Shown piece by piece: positions 61,986 through 64,000 of a stretch of 64,000 nucleotides of DNA. Location of the stretch: positions 62,001 to 126,000 of the forward strand of contig JAEZFD010000029.1 in NCBI GenBank assembly GCA_023417655.1. The letters run 5' to 3'. The translations under genes were made by a program, and so were the position numbers. Source of the DNA: Planctomycetota bacterium (GTDB lineage Bacteria; Planctomycetota; Planctomycetia; Planctomycetales; Planctomycetaceae). The notes under the pieces were generated by a model. The model saw only the letters and a program-made list of their open reading frames with translations, had not been told where the DNA came from and ran no database searches. The first letter of the stretch is position 1. Every line of letters begins with the position of its first letter.

Positions 61986-62754
61986 AGTAGAGCGATTCCC
62001 TGTCTCGATAATGCAGCGGGCGGTCCATTGCAGAAATTGTTACTTCGCGAAACGGCTGATCTGCGCCATCGCCAGCAGGATTGAGGCGTCGAGCCATCAG
62101 CCCCCTGCTGTCGGTTTTTCACTGATGATCTGCCAGCCCGGCGTGAACTCAAAAGCAGATCGATTGCAGAGCCGGTTCCGAAGACAATGGTGCTTCCTCA
62201 GCGTGTTCGGCCGTAATATTACCGAAAGGTTTCTATCCAGCTACAGACTTTTTCCAGTTTTTCGCTCAGCAGAATTCCGCCTGCATCCCAGATAGATGAC
62301 ATAACCTATTCGCAAAAATAGTCTTACGATCCGGACTTCGATTGAATAAATTTTCCTCGAGAAGAGCGACCGTCGCTTTTTGATCGTATCCGATTGATGG
62401 CGCGGATCTGCAAAGGGTGCATCGCGACTGCCCCCTCCACTGGATCAAAAAGAATCTCCGGCGCGACTCCCGAATCCTCACAGACTTTGGCTAGAATGTG
62501 CGCGAATGACGATCAGAGAGCGAATTAATGGGAAATTCTCTTGATCCCGGGATTCGGTAAGAACGTATTTGTGCAGTGTTGATTCTCAGGGCGTTTCCCT
62601 GTGATTCAACATGTTACCGTGGGCGAAGACGGGAAAATCTCTTCGCCAGCACCCGGGATTCCATGAGCGATCGGCGGATCAAGAGAAAGCCACCACGCCC
62701 TTTTGCAAGCACTCAGCGAAGCCAATCCCTGCCATCTCACAAGAAGAGTTTGGG
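61986..62754. other. 769-base region without a supported gene
   Basis: It lies between divergent SulP and kinase genes. Short frames on both strands overlap one another and have no ribosome-binding site or recognisable product. It probably contains the two promoters. I see no strong repeat or hairpin. Confidence 0.4.
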
Positions 62755-64000
62755 ATGTCCTCGGACAGTCAGCGGATCAACGAGATCGTCAGTCGGTTTC
62801 TCAAACGGATTGAAGCCGGCGAAAAACTCGTCGTCGAGGATCTCATTCGTGAGCATCCCGACCTGGCTTCTGCGCTGCGCCTGTACATTGAAAATGCGAC
62901 TCGGCTAGGGCGAACTCCACTGGGGGACACCCGACTGACGGCGAGCGATTCTTCCAACTTCACCGGGATCGCATTTCAGACGCTCTATTCCCAAGGGTTC
63001 GAAGTTCGTGACGAACTGGGCCGCGGCGGAATGGGAATTGTCTACCGGGCGACTGAGCTAAAAACCGGGCAAGATGTCGCCGTCAAAGTTCTGCCACCCG
63101 TAATGGCATCGAATCCGATCCGAATGGCCCGTTTTCAACAGGAAGCGAAGGCGGCGTCGCAATTAGCGGATTCGCACATCGTCCCGATTCTGAACGTCAT
63201 CGACGATCCCGTTCCGATGATTGTCATGCCACTGATCGAAGGGGGGACTCTACGAACGCTCCTTCGCAGGCGAGAAGCTCCTGCAGAAGGAAATCGCTGG
63301 AGCGCCCTCTCTGACGAGAATTACTTCGAGAAGATCTTCAGAGTCGGGGACCGCATTCTTGAAGCGATGGTCGCGATGCACCGACGACAGATCCTGCATC
63401 GCGACATCAAGCCTGCCAATATCCTCATTGATGACCAGGACGAGGCCTGGCTGTCTGACTTTGGACTCGCCCGACTCGCGGATCAGGAGGAAAGCCTGAC
63501 CTCGACGGGAGACCAGCTCGGCACGCGGGGCTACATGAGTCCCGAACAGATCGAAGCAAAGGTCGAAGTTGACCAGAGAGCAGATCTCTTTGGGCTGGGC
63601 GTTACTCTCTATGAGGCTTTGACGGGAGTCTTGCCCTACGGACGAATGGTTTTCGATTCGAACAGCCCGTTGCCTCCCGCTCCCTCCAAGATTGAGCCTC
63701 GACTTCCACCGAACTTTGACAATGTCATTCTGAAAGCCATCGAGCCGGACCGAAGAAGGCGATATGGAAGTGCTGAGGAATTCCAGAGAGACTGGAACCT
63801 TGCCCGGCAGGGAATGCGGCCGAAAGCACATGCCCCTCGAAGGTGGGTACGTCGCCTTGGCTCAACCCGGGTGAGAGGGACAGTGGCCATTGCGGCGATC
63901 ACTGCCGTGATGATTCTCTCACTAGGCGTCGGTTATTCCCTGTTCCGTCCTGCGGTCATCGCTAAACCGGGCGAAGAGATTATCAATATCATTACCCGGC
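62755..64000 (+). CDS. Serine/threonine protein kinase, N-terminal part (cut by window edge)
   Basis: The gene starts at ATG 62755 and runs off the right edge after 415 codons. Residues 1-70 are a planctomycete-type N-terminal segment (IVSRFLKRIEAGEKLVVEDLIREHPDL), commonly seen ahead of kinase domains and thought to be for protein contacts. The Hanks-type kinase domain (about 83-355) is complete: GRGGMG (89-94), Lys111 in VAVKVLPP, HRDIKPAN with Asp217, DFG at 235-237 and GTRGYMSPEQ. A membrane helix (about 377-397) follows and the sensor part lies outside the window. An active, membrane-bound Ser/Thr kinase is expected. Confidence 0.92.
   Translation, partial: MSSDSQRINEIVSRFLKRIEAGEKLVVEDLIREHPDLASALRLYIENATRLGRTPLGDTRLTASDSSNFTGIAFQTLYSQGFEVRDELGRGGMGIVYRATELKTGQDVAVKVLPPVMASNPIRMARFQQEAKAASQLADSHIVPILNVIDDPVPMIVMPLIEGGTLRTLLRRREAPAEGNRWSALSDENYFEKIFRVGDRILEAMVAMHRRQILHRDIKPANILIDDQDEAWLSDFGLARLADQEESLTSTGDQLGTRGYMSPEQIEAKVEVDQRADLFGLGVTLYEALTGVLPYGRMVFDSNSPLPPAPSKIEPRLPPNFDNVILKAIEPDRRRRYGSAEEFQRDWNLARQGMRPKAHAPRRWVRRLGSTRVRGTVAIAAITAVMILSLGVGYSLFRPAVIAKPGEEIINIITR

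Noticed and set aside
62576..62908. A 110-codon plus-strand frame before the kinase
   Set aside because: It overlaps the start of the kinase in another frame; the kinase frame has all conserved motifs.
1..64000. tRNA or rRNA genes, insertion sequences, prophage
   Set aside because: No cloverleaf, rRNA core motif, transposase or integrase was recognised by eye; a covariance-model scan for tRNAs would be decisive.

Overview
This 64 kb window reads as chromosomal DNA of a planctomycete, most likely a member of the Planctomycetaceae-type lineages; the genus cannot be decided from the sequence alone. The indicators are a PSCyt1/DUF1549/DUF1553 protein with its DUF1501 partner (48-51 kb), a cysteine-rich YTV-type repeat surface protein (8.4-10.2 kb), a zinc-ribbon/H-X9-DG-like anchored protein (53-55 kb), a Ser/Thr kinase with a planctomycete-style N-terminal extension at the right edge, and many housekeeping genes as single units or very short operons. 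No rRNA, tRNA, CRISPR array, transposase, integrase or prophage module was recognised, so the window looks like stable core/lineage-specific chromosome.

Left part (1-25 kb): the start of pyrF (cut by the edge) is divergent from an MsbA-type ABC exporter. A beta-ketoacyl-ACP synthase and folD follow. A translationally coupled pair (conserved small protein plus lipoprotein) and a TPR protein lie on the minus strand. Next on the plus strand are the YTV-repeat protein, an unusually large signal peptidase I, a DUF485 protein coupled to a sodium:solute symporter, and leuS. A glycogen debranching-type enzyme (minus), a secreted protein of unknown function, panD (minus) and a secreted TPR protein complete this part.

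Middle (25-35 kb): a minus-strand series contains a CNNM/CorC-like CBS protein, a metallophosphatase, an apiosidase-like glycosidase, an exported pyruvyl-transferase-family protein, a TIM-barrel sugar isomerase/epimerase, and a probable pyrophosphate-dependent phosphofructokinase that ends in a clear terminator. An anchored STN-like protein stands divergent from gmk-rpoZ.

Right part (35-64 kb): a protein built of 71-residue winged-helix repeats precedes a P-loop ATPase on the same strand; this pair is the best candidate here for an undescribed system. Then come a stand-alone Hpt protein, two tiny membrane/lipoprotein genes, a membrane-anchored transglutaminase-like protein with a long Pro/Glu/Lys/Ala tail, nadE, an alpha/beta hydrolase, a nucleotidyltransferase-HD protein, DUF1501 and PSCyt1 proteins, purH, a membrane-bound HEPN-like protein with a zinc ribbon behind a C10 tract, a sugar ABC permease and binding protein lacking their ATPase, a DacZ-like diadenylate cyclase, a SulP-STAS transporter and the start of a Ser/Thr protein kinase.

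A recurring theme is domain insertion: the ABC exporter, signal peptidase, sodium symporter and SulP transporter each carry a large extra segment compared with textbook family members. Function calls rest on motif recognition by eye; no database search or structure prediction was run.
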